Source: CAYHGV01 sp964356135 (GTDB taxonomy: Bacteria > Hydrothermota > Tepidihabitantia > CAYHGV01). Taken from it: a stretch of DNA of 32,931 bases. A program made the position numbers and the translations under genes. Positions 1 to 7,952 of this stretch are shown piece after piece; position 1 is the stretch's first letter; every line of letters begins with the position of its first letter. The DNA lies in assembly GCA_964356135.1 (NCBI GenBank), contig CAYHGV010000025.1, positions 1 to 32,931 of the forward strand, read 5' to 3'. The notes beneath the pieces were generated by a model. That model was not told the DNA's origin. It did not search any database and was given only the letters and a program-made list of their open reading frames with translations.

Positions 1-833
1 AAAAGAGATTCGTCCTTGATCTGATCGACAAGACCGGTCACCCCGGAGTCGGTTTTCGGCGGATTGAGAAACACCTCAACTGCCGGTGGATTGAGAAACT
101 CCTCGGGATTCTCCATAAATTGAAGCGCGGATTTGAGGCTGCCTTCGGCTAAAGCAGCGGCAAGCGTATGATCGGCTTGTTCGGTTCCGAACCGCCGGAT
201 TAAGAAATCGGCAATCAGTTCGGGCGATAGCCGGGAGAACTTGATCGCCTGGCAGCGGGAACGAACAGTCGTCTCCAGACTGAAAAGCCGGGTGGTGGTG
301 AGAATAAAGACCGTTTCCCCCTGGGGTTCTTCCAAAGTTTTTAAGAAGGCATTAGCCGCCGCATCCATCATCCGCTCGGCTTCGAGAATAATAATCACCC
401 GATAGCGGCCGCTCGTCGGCTTAAAGCCCATTTCTTTGCGGAGATCGCGAATCCATTCAATTGGAATTATATATTTTGCCTCGGGCAGAGGTGCGGTCGT
501 GCCCAGATGATACTCCTTGCGCAGTTCGGTAATCTCTTCCTGATATTCTTCTTCCTCTTTTTTTGTAGCATCTGGCTTTAGCGACTTGAAGGGGAAAATG
601 AGTTTCACGTCCGGATGGGTTAAGGTCGCGATACGACGACAGGATGGACACTGGTCACAGCAATCGAGGGTCGCACGTTCACAGTTTAGCGCCTTGGCAA
701 ACGTTAGAGCAGTGGTTCGCTTACCCACTCCTGGTGGACCGGAGAAAATGTACGCGGCGAGCCGGCAGGAAGCCATTGCGTTTTTTAAGATCACTTTCGC
801 ACGTTCCTGACCGAGAATGGCATCAAACCCCAT
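1..833 (-). CDS. holB: DNA polymerase III clamp-loader subunit delta' (partial, C-terminus beyond window)
   Basis: AAA+ clamp-loader subunit that helps load the beta sliding clamp. I translated it directly from the minus strand; it stays open for 277 codons and runs off the left edge. Visible features: an N-terminal 'FDAILGQERAK' start, Walker A GPPGVGKRT at residues 32-40, a four-Cys zinc module (C51, C59, C62, C65), a Walker B-like VIIILEAE, the family hallmark 'NAFLKTLEEP', and an SRC arginine-finger motif. Start at the ATG 831-833 is supported by a promoter whose -10 lies only 5 nt upstream. Near the window edge a 27-nt unit is duplicated, giving FLNPP twice. The N-terminal part of DnaX (tau/gamma) would look similar; the start context and divergent Walker B favour delta', but the missing C-terminus prevents certainty. 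Confidence 0.78.
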   Translation of the reverse strand, partial: MGFDAILGQERAKVILKNAMASCRLAAYIFSGPPGVGKRTTALTFAKALNCERATLDCCDQCPSCRRIATLTHPDVKLIFPFKSLKPDATKKEEEEYQEEITELRKEYHLGTTAPLPEAKYIIPIEWIRDLRKEMGFKPTSGRYRVIIILEAERMMDAAANAFLKTLEEPQGETVFILTTTRLFSLETTVRSRCQAIKFSRLSPELIADFLIRRFGTEQADHTLAAALAEGSLKSALQFMENPEEFLNPPAVEVFLNPPKTDSGVTGLVDQIKDESL

Positions 834-838
834 AGCTG

Positions 839-866
839 AGGATAATCAAACCGGCGGGGTTGTCAA
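839..866 (-). promoter_or_regulatory. Promoter of holB, probably leaderless
   Basis: On the minus strand TTGACA (866-861), a 16-bp spacer, then TATCCT (844-839). Only 5 nt separate the -10 box from the ATG at 833, so transcription should begin at or next to the start codon. No Shine-Dalgarno sequence is present. The same architecture precedes three other genes in the window. Confidence 0.6.
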
Positions 867-897
867 TTAGCGAGTGTGAGACCTGAAAACTACACTT

Positions 898-1092
898 TAC
901 CACAAAGCTCCCCATTAGATACAATTATCTTTAAAAAATGGCAATCTAATGGGGCACACAAAGAGCACGAAGAAAGAATTTTTATAATTCATTAATTTTT
1001 CAAGTTTTTTCCTTTGTGATCTTACCCCATTAGATTACCTGATATTCAATAGTGAATAGTGATGGATATCTAATGGGGAGCCCTTTGTGGTT
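898..1092. repeat. Symmetric palindromic element with four CCCCATTAGAT boxes
   Basis: This fills most of the 398-base gap 834-1231, which has no credible gene. An 11-bp box occurs four times in alternating orientation: CCCCATTAGAT at 910-920 and 1025-1035, and its reverse complement at 944-954 and 1068-1078. The outer pair is extended by ACCACAAAG on the left and CTTTGTGGT on the right, giving imperfect terminal inverted repeats of about 25 bp around about 195 bp. No open reading frame of note lies inside. It could be a MITE-like relic or a transcribed hairpin element. The remainder (1093-1231) shows nothing I recognise. Confidence 0.65.
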
Positions 1093-1231
1093 AAAAATGA
1101 GTTTTTCAGAGGTCTCAGTGTGGTGCCTTTTCAATACCTTTACAAACTTCTTAGAAACATTGGGGACACTACACTAAAGCCGACCGGACTACGCTACGAT
1201 TTTTGTGGTTGTTTTTGCGATCAGAAAAAAA

Positions 1232-2563
1232 TTAATAAATATCGAGATATTTGTTTAACTCCCACGGGGTAACCTGCGTCTTGAATTCATTCCATTCTCT
1301 GGTTTTTATATCGATGTATTTCTTGAACAAATCCTCGCCTAAAACACTCTGAATGAGTGCAGACCGCTTCATTTCGTCCAGTGCTTCAATGAGCGCTGCC
1401 GGCAAGGTGTCGATATTTCTCGTAACCAGGCTGACGCCATCAAGCTGATAGACGTTCTCTTCAACCGGATCGGGCGGCATGAGTTTATTCTTGATTCCAT
1501 CCAAACCCGCTCCGAGCATGACGGCAAATGCCAAATAAGGGTTGCAGCTCGGGTCAGGACAGCGTAATTCGATCCGCGCCGCGCTCGGTTTTTGCTTGAA
1601 CCACTGCGGTACCCGGATGAGCGCGGAACGGTTCATGCTTGCCCAGGTAATGTAGACCGGCGCCTCGAACCCGGAGATCAATCGTTTATACGAATTGACA
1701 ATCGGACAGAGAATCGCACACATCGCTTTGATGTGCTTCATTTGCCCGGCAATAAAATAATAGGCGCGGGCCGATAGCCGGTACCGGTCGTCTGCATCGT
1801 AAAAGAGATTTTCGCCGGTTTTTGTATCGAAGAGACTCTGGTGGGTATGGAGCCCGGAGCCGGGAAAGCCCATGATCGGCTTGGGGATAAACGTTGCCTG
1901 CAAACCGTGCATCTGGGCTATTTTTTTCACCGTGTATTTCAGGGTCAAAAGCTTGTCGGCGATCTCCAGACAGGGACCGTAATTAAAATCTATTTCGTAT
2001 TGCCCCCGCCCGACTTCGTGATGCGAGGCTTCAACCGTAATCCCAAAATTCGTGAGTGCGCTGACTATTTCTTTGATCACCCGGTAGCCGGCGTGCGACG
2101 ACAGGTCAAAGTAACTGCCGTAATCGACCGGCGCGGTCTTCGTACCGTCATCATTTTTAAACAAATAAAACTCCGGTTCCGGCCCGACATTGTATTGAAA
2201 TCCGTATTTGGCGGCTTCGGTCATTATTTTTTTTAGAACAAACCGAGGGTCGGCGGGAAACGGATTGCCATCGACGCCGTAGATATCGCAGATCAGCCGT
2301 GCGGTCTTGCCATTCTCGGTTAACCAGGGGACGACCGAATAGGTTGCGACATCTGGCTTTAAAAACAGATCGCTCTCCTGGATGCGTGCGAACCCTTCGA
2401 TTGAAGAACCGTCAAACCAAACTCCGTTTGCCAGGGCATCGTTTAATTGTTTCGCCGGAATAACGACTTCTTTTACGACCCCGAGCAAATCAACAAATTG
2501 CAGACTGATGAATTCGACACCGCCCTTTTTTACCTCGTCCAAGACCGTTTGTGTATCCATCAT
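1232..2563 (-). CDS. glnA: Type I glutamine synthetase (I-alpha form)
   Basis: ATP-dependent ligation of ammonia to glutamate, the main entry of ammonia into metabolism; cytoplasmic dodecamer. The 443-residue product matches the I-alpha length. Visible: beta-grasp N-domain with DGSSIEGF (51-58), GPEPEFYLF, the catalytic stretch with EASHHEVGRGQYE, the ATP/substrate region GFPGSGLHTHQSLF, the NRSALIRVP loop and ELRCPDPSCNPYLAF. The adenylylation segment of I-beta enzymes is absent, so control is probably by feedback or protein partners. The frame is open upstream to 2710 only through repeat DNA; the true start is the ATGATG at 2563/2560, preceded by AGGAGG at 2573-2568. The second ATG has the better SD spacing (7 nt). 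It is separated from both neighbours by long repeat-filled gaps, so it is probably monocistronic. Confidence 0.95.
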   Translation of the reverse strand: MMDTQTVLDEVKKGGVEFISLQFVDLLGVVKEVVIPAKQLNDALANGVWFDGSSIEGFARIQESDLFLKPDVATYSVVPWLTENGKTARLICDIYGVDGNPFPADPRFVLKKIMTEAAKYGFQYNVGPEPEFYLFKNDDGTKTAPVDYGSYFDLSSHAGYRVIKEIVSALTNFGITVEASHHEVGRGQYEIDFNYGPCLEIADKLLTLKYTVKKIAQMHGLQATFIPKPIMGFPGSGLHTHQSLFDTKTGENLFYDADDRYRLSARAYYFIAGQMKHIKAMCAILCPIVNSYKRLISGFEAPVYITWASMNRSALIRVPQWFKQKPSAARIELRCPDPSCNPYLAFAVMLGAGLDGIKNKLMPPDPVEENVYQLDGVSLVTRNIDTLPAALIEALDEMKRSALIQSVLGEDLFKKYIDIKTREWNEFKTQVTPWELNKYLDIY

Positions 2564-2619
2564 GACGCCTCCTTTTTTTGTAACTGCCGACCAGCAAAAT
2601 GTATTGGCCACTGAAGACT

Positions 2620-2975
2620 CAGAGAAAGATTGAACCACAAAGAAAGGAGAAATATTAACCACAGATGTCGCCTCGAAGCGAGGCGCACACAGATAAAGAA
2701 GGATAAACACGGATACAATTTTACCACAGAGAAAACGGGAAAATGAGAATTTTTAACCACGGATGACACGGAAAAAATATTTACCACGAATTCACACGAA
2801 AAATCACGAATTGACTCAGATAAAAAATTTGGTTCAACCACAGAAGACACGGAAAACACTGAAAAATTAATCATTTTAACCACAAATAAACACGGATTGA
2901 CACAGATAGAGAATTTGATTTAACCACTGAAGACACGGAAAATAGAGTAGGGAGTAGGGAGTAGAGCGTAAAGAG
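2620..2975. repeat. Degenerate 'ACCACGGA..GACACGGA' intergenic repeat array with nested hairpin
   Basis: The 544-base gap between glnA and the EnvC-like gene holds at least six diverged copies of a unit resembling ACCACAGAAGACACGGAAAA, variously with CACAGAT, CACGGAT or CACGAAT. A perfect hairpin CGCCTCG-AAG-CGAGGCG (2669-2685) appears inserted inside one copy (flanks CACAGATGT and CACACAGAT). From about 2945 to 3050 the sequence becomes a purine-rich run with GTAGGGAGTAGGGAGTAGAG and GTGAAAAGTGAAAAATGCAA. It has no coding potential; frames through it give low-complexity 'SVSSVV' peptides. The same family recurs at 5930-6010, 7985-8165 and 15334-15370. Confidence 0.8.
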
Positions 2976-3107
2976 TAGGGATTGAAACAGAGAGATAGTG
3001 CAAAATGCAAAGTGAAAAGTGAAAAATGCAAAATTGGACCAAAAAGAAGAAAGATTTACCGATGACGGACATTGTTCAACCTGCCTGTTCTTTGCGGTTC
3101 AATCTTC

Positions 3108-4205
3108 TCATTTCAGCCAGTCGAGCGGGTTCACCGGTTGGGCATTTCGCCGGAACTCGAAATGGAGAATACCACCGCCTCTGCCGATCTCCTGCCCGGC
3201 AACCACTTTCTCGCCGGTTCCAACCAGAACCTCATCTAACTGGGAATAGACCGAGTAGTAGCCGTCGCCGTGGTCGACCAGAATCGTGTTACCGTAGCCC
3301 ATAAACCGATCGGCATAGACGACCCTGCCCGGCGCTACCGCTTTGACTGCCGTCCCGGCCGGGCAGCGGATATCGATGCCGTTGTTGCGGGTTTTGGTTC
3401 CGTATTTGGGATGGAGCTGGGTACCGAAGTCCGAGACGATCGAACCGTGATAGGGCCAGCTCAGTTTTCCCCGACCCTTCTCGACAAAGTGCTCGCCCGG
3501 CGGCGTGCGCCGCTTTTCCCGTTTGGTCTCGAACGTTTTAATTAACCGTTCCAGGCGCTGGGCTGCCTGCCGTAACTCTTCTGCCAGTTCTTGCTTTTCT
3601 TTTTTCTGGGTCCGGACCCGCTGCAGGCTCGATTGTTCCTGTTTTTGTGCCGAGCGCAGCGAATCCTCTTCCGATTCCCGTTCGTTCCGGAGACGGGAGA
3701 GAGCCTGATAGGAATTTTCCAGTTCCTGTTGATTCCGTTCGAGTTCGGCCTGTAATGCCCGATACTGGTCAAACCGCTCCTTATCAACCTTTGCCACCGA
3801 CCGCAAATAGAAAATTCGCTTATAGACATCGGGCAGGCTCTGAGCGCTGAGGATGAGTTCGAGTTCTAAAAATCGACCGTACTTATAGATCGTCACCAGT
3901 CGCAGGTTCAGGTCCGCCGCCAGCCGGTCCGTTCGTTTTTCGATCTCGGCAATTGAAACTTTCAACTGGTCGATCTGAGAACCTTTCTCGACCTGGGCAG
4001 CCTTCAATTCACCGATCAATTTTCGGGTGAGCCCGATTTTAGTCGTCGCCAGTTCGACTCGTTCCAACACCCCTTTTTCTTTCTTGGTTAAGGTCTGAAT
4101 TTCTTCGCGGGTCTGCGCAAGCTGGCGCCGGGTCCGCTCTAATTCCGCACGCTTGTCTTCGGCGGTGGAGGCGGATAACAAAAACAGGAGGGTTGCGAAG
4201 AACAT
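3108..4205 (-). CDS. EnvC/NlpD-like amidase activator: coiled coil plus degenerate M23 (LytM) domain
   Basis: Predicted periplasmic murein-hydrolase activator of 365 residues: a short N-terminal signal (residues 1-15), a long charged coiled coil (about 18-235), and a LytM/M23 fold (about 250-365). The zinc site is mostly lost: the HxxxD motif reads NNGID (N274 in place of His, D278 kept), HxH reads ILH (I346 in place of the first His), and the usual YxHL reads YSQL (Q322). Catalytically dead LytM domains typify EnvC and NlpD, which activate amidases. It lies downstream of ftsE-ftsX in the same direction, matching FtsEX-EnvC, where FtsX controls EnvC. The ATG at 4205 is preceded by no SD; it overlaps the stop of a small doubtful frame. 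Function is inferred from architecture and location. Confidence 0.85.
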   Translation of the reverse strand: MFFATLLFLLSASTAEDKRAELERTRRQLAQTREEIQTLTKKEKGVLERVELATTKIGLTRKLIGELKAAQVEKGSQIDQLKVSIAEIEKRTDRLAADLNLRLVTIYKYGRFLELELILSAQSLPDVYKRIFYLRSVAKVDKERFDQYRALQAELERNQQELENSYQALSRLRNERESEEDSLRSAQKQEQSSLQRVRTQKKEKQELAEELRQAAQRLERLIKTFETKREKRRTPPGEHFVEKGRGKLSWPYHGSIVSDFGTQLHPKYGTKTRNNGIDIRCPAGTAVKAVAPGRVVYADRFMGYGNTILVDHGDGYYSVYSQLDEVLVGTGEKVVAGQEIGRGGGILHFEFRRNAQPVNPLDWLK

Positions 4206-4270
4206 CAGGCGAGCGTTTCGGTCGTTCGTTTACAATTTTTTAAGATACGAATGAATCGAATAGCAGCGTT

Positions 4271-4315
4271 ACACGAAGTGTCCGTTGTTACTCGAAGAGT
4301 AGATGCGAAAGCATC
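4271..4315. repeat. Three consecutive perfect mini-hairpins in the ftsX-envC spacer
   Basis: Three back-to-back perfect stems: ACAC-GAA-GTGT (4271-4281), TACTC-GAA-GAGTA (4289-4301) and GATGC-GAAA-GCATC (4302-4315). In the minus-strand mRNA of ftsE-ftsX-envC the loops would read TTC, TTC and TTTC. They lie in a 214-base non-coding spacer within an otherwise co-directional gene set, so they could modulate the envC part of the transcript or be relics of repeat insertion. There is no U-tract to make them ordinary terminators. Confidence 0.6.
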
Positions 4316-4419
4316 ACACAGCGAAACGAATAGCACCAATCGTTCTTGGTCATACACTGTTATCGGCGGTTTTCGTTTATTTGTAACTATCCAGCGATCG
4401 TTGAGAAACGACACCGTCG

Positions 4420-5268
4420 TTATTTGGCGAACCGTTCGGTCGCCAGGTCTGAGCCGATGACCCCTAACAGAACACCGAGCACCACCTGGAACCCTAAAAA
4501 GGGCAGGACCGGAAAGTAGAGACCTCCGATTTCTATGCTGGCAATTACGTACGCAAAAAAGATGAGCGCAAACGAGAGCAGTCCGCCGATCAACCCTTCT
4601 AAAAAGCCCTCACCGATGAACGGTGCCTTAATGATTCCTTTCGTTGCTCCGACCAACCGCATGATCTCGACTTCCCGACTCCTCACCCAGAGCGTCGTTC
4701 GGACGGTCTGGAATACAACGAAGATAGCGGTCGCTGAAACCAGCACCAATAAGATCAAATCGACGATCAGACTCAATCGTATCACCCGGGAGAGTTTTGA
4801 GATTATTTCTTTACCGTAATAAACCTCGTCAATCCCCGGCAACAACTTCAGCTTTGACTCAAGCTCGGCTAAACCTTTTGGATTTCGGTGATTGGAAGCG
4901 ATCCGGAGACGGAACGAAGGGGGCAACGGATTTTCGCCCAGGAGACCGACGACCGTCGTATCCTCGCCCAAATCGCGCCCGAATTCGATGAGCGCTTCTT
5001 CTTTGGACACGAAGCGAACCGCTTCGACGCCGGCGAACTGAGCAATGTCTGCCTCCAATTCTTTGACCGGCGCATCATCGGTAAGAAAGACGGCGACCTC
5101 AACACGCTCTTCGCTGATCCGCGTAAACCGAAACAGATTGAGGGTCAAGAGTAAAAACAGCGATAAAAGAAAGAGCGCAATCGTATTGACCGAGACCGCC
5201 AACAAGAAGAGGCCGGGATTTCTCCGGATGCCTAACAGCCCCTCGCGCAGAACAAATCTAACTGCCAT
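4420..5268 (-). CDS. ftsX: Cell-division ABC transporter permease FtsX
   Basis: Inner-membrane subunit of the FtsEX complex that transmits cytoplasmic ATP hydrolysis to periplasmic peptidoglycan hydrolase control. The 282 residues show the classical layout: a basic N-terminus, TM1 (about 20-46), a periplasmic domain (about 50-155) with the typical 'VEVAVFLTDDAP' and 'VRFVSKEEAL' segments, then three TM helices (about 165-190, 212-240, 250-275). The cytoplasmic loop contains SREVEIMRLVGATKG, the FtsX/MacB-type signature. Its start overlaps the end of ftsE by 11 nt, indicating translational coupling. The likely extracellular partner is the EnvC-like protein encoded next. Confidence 0.95.
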   Translation of the reverse strand: MAVRFVLREGLLGIRRNPGLFLLAVSVNTIALFLLSLFLLLTLNLFRFTRISEERVEVAVFLTDDAPVKELEADIAQFAGVEAVRFVSKEEALIEFGRDLGEDTTVVGLLGENPLPPSFRLRIASNHRNPKGLAELESKLKLLPGIDEVYYGKEIISKLSRVIRLSLIVDLILLVLVSATAIFVVFQTVRTTLWVRSREVEIMRLVGATKGIIKAPFIGEGFLEGLIGGLLSFALIFFAYVIASIEIGGLYFPVLPFLGFQVVLGVLLGVIGSDLATERFAK

Positions 5269-5920
5269 CGCTCTTGATTCTCCCGGCTTCGAGATAGATA
5301 ACCCGCTTCCGGGCTCTTGCGATCAGGTCCTCTTTATGGGTTGCCATCACGACCGTTGTGCCCGCGAAGTTGATATTGATCAAAAGATCCAAAACCTCGG
5401 CTCCGCCCCGGGCGTCGATGTTGCCGGTCGGTTCGTCCGCCAGCAGAATAAACGGCTCCTTAACCAATGCCCGTGCCAATGCTATCTTCTGTTGCTCGCC
5501 GCCCGAGAGCTCGTAGGGAAATGAGCTCGCCTTATGCGACATGCCGACCCGGTCAAGCATCTCGAGCGTCTTCTGCCGTATCACTTTCGGCTTACCACCG
5601 ATGATCTCCAAAGCGAAGGCGACGTTTTCCTGCACCGTCCGGTCGATCAGGAGTTTAAAGTCCTGAAAAATCATTCCCAATCGGCGCCGAAGCAAAGCAA
5701 CCCCGGAGGACTTCAGTTTGGTAAGGTCATAATCGAGCACTTTAATCGAACCGGTCGTTGGCAGCTCGTCTCGATAGATAAGCCGGAGAATTGTGCTCTT
5801 GCCGGCACCGGTCGGTCCGGAAAGAAAACAGAATTCACCTTTGGCGATCTCGAGGTTGATGTCGACGAGCGCTGACCAACCACCGGCATAGACCTTGGAA
5901 ACATTTTTTAGCTCAATCAT
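5258..5920 (-). CDS. ftsE: Cell-division ATP-binding protein FtsE
   Basis: Cytoplasmic ABC ATPase partner of FtsX. A 220-residue protein, as expected for FtsE. Visible: Walker A GPTGAGKST, Q-loop MIFQDFKLL, signature LSGGEQQK, Walker B ILLADEPTGNID, and the H-switch ATHKEDL. The open frame continues upstream to 6112, but that part translates repeat DNA; family alignment places the start at MIELKNVSKVY, ATG 5920-5918. No convincing SD or promoter is visible immediately upstream; transcription may come from the transketolase operon, or from within the repeat spacer 5921-6191. Confidence 0.95.
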   Translation of the reverse strand: MIELKNVSKVYAGGWSALVDINLEIAKGEFCFLSGPTGAGKSTILRLIYRDELPTTGSIKVLDYDLTKLKSSGVALLRRRLGMIFQDFKLLIDRTVQENVAFALEIIGGKPKVIRQKTLEMLDRVGMSHKASSFPYELSGGEQQKIALARALVKEPFILLADEPTGNIDARGGAEVLDLLININFAGTTVVMATHKEDLIARARKRVIYLEAGRIKSDGS

Positions 5921-6191
5921 GGGAAGCAGCCACGGATGTCGCTCGGCTCCAAAGGAGCCGCCGAAGCGAAGCGTCGCCTCGAAGCGAGGCGCACACGGAT
6001 GGAACACTGAAGGGGTGAGCAGCGAGGAGTGAGGGCGAGGGATGAGGAGCCGAGGTGAAGAGGAGCAGAGGAGAAAAGGGGAACGGAGAACAATGCAAAA
6101 TGAAGAATGCAAAGTGGAAAATGCAAATTTAGCTCAGAAATAAAAACCCTGGAGGATACTGAAGGAGCGAGGAGCGGCGGTAAAAGGGATG
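5921..6191. repeat. Repeat spacer with two nested perfect hairpins
   Basis: Non-coding spacer between the transketolase pair and ftsE. A CCACGGATG...CACACGGATGG repeat is interrupted by a block carrying CGGCTCC-AAA-GGAGCCG (5944-5960) and CGCCTCG-AAG-CGAGGCG (5975-5991); the second is identical to the hairpin at 2669-2685. It is followed by purine-rich GAGGAGTGAGGGCGAGGGAT-type DNA and ATGCAAAATGAAGAATGC repeats. Frames through it give spurious peptides, including the CAPRFEAT string also seen upstream of glnA. Confidence 0.75.
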
Positions 6192-7121
6192 TCATTGCAG
6201 AAGCTCGAGGGCGGCGAGGGCAATCGCCTCCGGGGTAAGTCCGAAGTATTCGTAGAGTTCCTGGAAACTGCCCGATTCGCCAAACCGGTCATTTACTCCG
6301 ATACGCCTGAGGCGGGTTGGGCAGTTTTCGGCTACGACTTCGGCGATCGCTGAACCCAATCCGCCGATGATCGAATGCTCTTCGGCGGTCACTATCCCTT
6401 TCGTCTCCCGAGCCGCTTTGAGCACGGTTTCGGCATCGAGCGGCTTGATCGTGTGCATATCGATAACCCGGGCTTTCACCCCCTGTACCCGAAGCCGTTT
6501 CTCTGCTTCGACCGCACTATAGACCTGGGTACCGGTGGCGATAATGGCGACGTCGTTGCCCTGGGTGAGTGTAATTCCTTTGCCCAGTTCAAACGGGCAA
6601 TCGTTTTCGTAGATTATTGGCACGTCCTGGCGCGTAATCCGGATATAGGCGGCTCCGGGCAGAGCGGCAGCGGCAAAGACCGCTTGTTTCGTTTCCGCCG
6701 GATCTGCCGGTGCAATCACGGTCATCTCCGGAATCGAACGCATCAGCGATAAATCTTCCAGGCAGTGATGGGAGGCGCCGTCCGGACCGACTGAAACTCC
6801 GGAATGGGTTGCGACGATTTTCACGTTCAAACCCGAGTAGACAACCGTATTTCTTATTTGCTCCCAGGCTTTACCGACGACAAAGATCGCAAAGCTCGAG
6901 CAGAAGACAATTTTTCCGCAGGCAGCGAGACCGGCGGCAGTATTGACCATATCTGCCTCAGCCACACCCATATTGAAGAACCGGTCAGGAAATGCCTCGC
7001 TGAATCTCAACGTCTGGGTAGAATGGGCTAAATCCGCATCCAGCACCACCAGGTTTTTATTTTTTCTTCCCAGTTCGATCAGGGCATCGGCATAGGCAAG
7101 GCGGGTGGAACCGACTTTCAT
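6192..7121 (-). CDS. Transketolase, C-terminal (pyrimidine-binding plus C-domain) subunit
   Basis: Second half of a split transketolase, which moves two-carbon units between sugar phosphates with thiamine diphosphate. The 309-residue chain has the transketolase pyrimidine-binding domain (AYADALIELG..., GVAEADMVNTAAGLA, SFAIFV, HSGVSVGPDGASHHCLEDL) and the C-terminal domain (GNDVAIIATGTQVY, EEHSIIGGLGSAIAE). The Glu in GVAEADM corresponds to the cofactor-activating glutamate. I place the start at ATG 7121, where ATGA overlaps the stop of the N-terminal subunit; an in-frame ATG at 7142 would add seven residues. Two-gene transketolases are common in archaea and many anaerobic bacteria. Confidence 0.92.
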   Translation of the reverse strand: MKVGSTRLAYADALIELGRKNKNLVVLDADLAHSTQTLRFSEAFPDRFFNMGVAEADMVNTAAGLAACGKIVFCSSFAIFVVGKAWEQIRNTVVYSGLNVKIVATHSGVSVGPDGASHHCLEDLSLMRSIPEMTVIAPADPAETKQAVFAAAALPGAAYIRITRQDVPIIYENDCPFELGKGITLTQGNDVAIIATGTQVYSAVEAEKRLRVQGVKARVIDMHTIKPLDAETVLKAARETKGIVTAEEHSIIGGLGSAIAEVVAENCPTRLRRIGVNDRFGESGSFQELYEYFGLTPEAIALAALELLQ

Positions 7122-7945
7122 TCCAATTCCATCAGCGCCCATTTCAGCTCTTCTTCGGTGGGCGCCATCCCGTGGTACTCAGCCCGGTTCTCCATAAATG
7201 CAACCCCTTTACCTTTGATCGTGTGGGCGATAATCACGGTCGGTTTTGCCCGCTCGAACTGGGCAAGGGTGAAACCTTCCAACAAAGCCTGGACGTTATG
7301 ACCGTCCAACTCGATAACATTCCAGCCAAACGACCGAAATTTATCGCCGATCGGAGTAGTATTTTTAATCTCTTCGATTCGACCGTCCAATTGAAATCCG
7401 TTGTTGTCGATAATCGCGGTGACCGTGGCGAGTCGATGGTGGCTCGTGGTCAGGGCTGCCTCCCAGGTTTCGCCTTCATTCAGCTCACCATCACCTAACA
7501 GGCAGTAGACCCGGTAGTCGAGTTTATCGAGTCGGCCGGCTAAGGCGATACCGTTCGACACCGAAAGCCCCTGCCCCAACGAACCGGTCGAGACCTCAAT
7601 CCCCGGCAACCGGCGGGAGGCTGGATGGCCCTGTAACGGCGAACCAAATTTTCTTAAAGTCCATAAGAGGTCTTTCGGGAAATAGCCGACGTCAGCCAAC
7701 ACCGCGTAGAGGGTCGGTGCGGCATGTCCTTTCGACAGAATAAAACGGTCGCGCTCCGACCATTTCGGGTCTTTCGGGTTATACCGTAAAATTTTGTAAT
7801 ACAGGGCGACAATGATTTCTACACAGGAAAGTGAACCACCAGTATGACCGGAACCGGCCAGGGTGAGCATACTAAGAACATTCTTCCTCACCGCTTTCGC
7901 CTTATCCTTCAGGAACGTCAAATTCTCGGGCAGCCCCCTAATCAC
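7118..7945 (-). CDS. Transketolase, N-terminal (thiamine diphosphate-binding) subunit
   Basis: Diphosphate-binding half of the split transketolase; works with the adjacent subunit in the non-oxidative pentose phosphate pathway. Visible: SGHTGGSLS, the SKGHAAPTLYA histidine motif, STGSLGQGLS, and the thiamine motif GDGELNEGE...IDNNGF. I start it at GTG 7945-7943 (275 residues). The frame extends further to 8065, but that part is repeat-derived SVSSV peptide. The GTG is supported by a TTGACA-16-TACAAT promoter ending 7 nt upstream, implying a leaderless mRNA. Confidence 0.9.
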   Translation of the reverse strand: MIRGLPENLTFLKDKAKAVRKNVLSMLTLAGSGHTGGSLSCVEIIVALYYKILRYNPKDPKWSERDRFILSKGHAAPTLYAVLADVGYFPKDLLWTLRKFGSPLQGHPASRRLPGIEVSTGSLGQGLSVSNGIALAGRLDKLDYRVYCLLGDGELNEGETWEAALTTSHHRLATVTAIIDNNGFQLDGRIEEIKNTTPIGDKFRSFGWNVIELDGHNVQALLEGFTLAQFERAKPTVIIAHTIKGKGVAFMENRAEYHGMAPTEEELKWALMELE

Positions 7946-7952
7946 TGCTCGG

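Noticed and set aside
1087..1272. Plus-strand 61-codon frame beside glnA
   Set aside because: No SD, starts in the palindromic element, overlaps the 3' end of glnA, and has no recognisable motif.
1841..2236. Plus-strand 131-codon frame inside glnA
   Set aside because: Antisense shadow of a strongly conserved gene.
2560..2883. Minus-strand 107-codon frame rich in SVSSVV
   Set aside because: Translated degenerate repeat DNA, no SD, overlaps the glnA start.
2620..2975. CRISPR array
   Set aside because: Repeat units vary in sequence and spacing, there are no unique equal-length spacers, and no cas genes are present.
4205..4414. Minus-strand 69-codon frame between ftsX and the EnvC-like gene, with TGATG junction
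   Set aside because: Its middle is the three-hairpin block and it has no family features; the stop/start overlap with envC is most likely chance.
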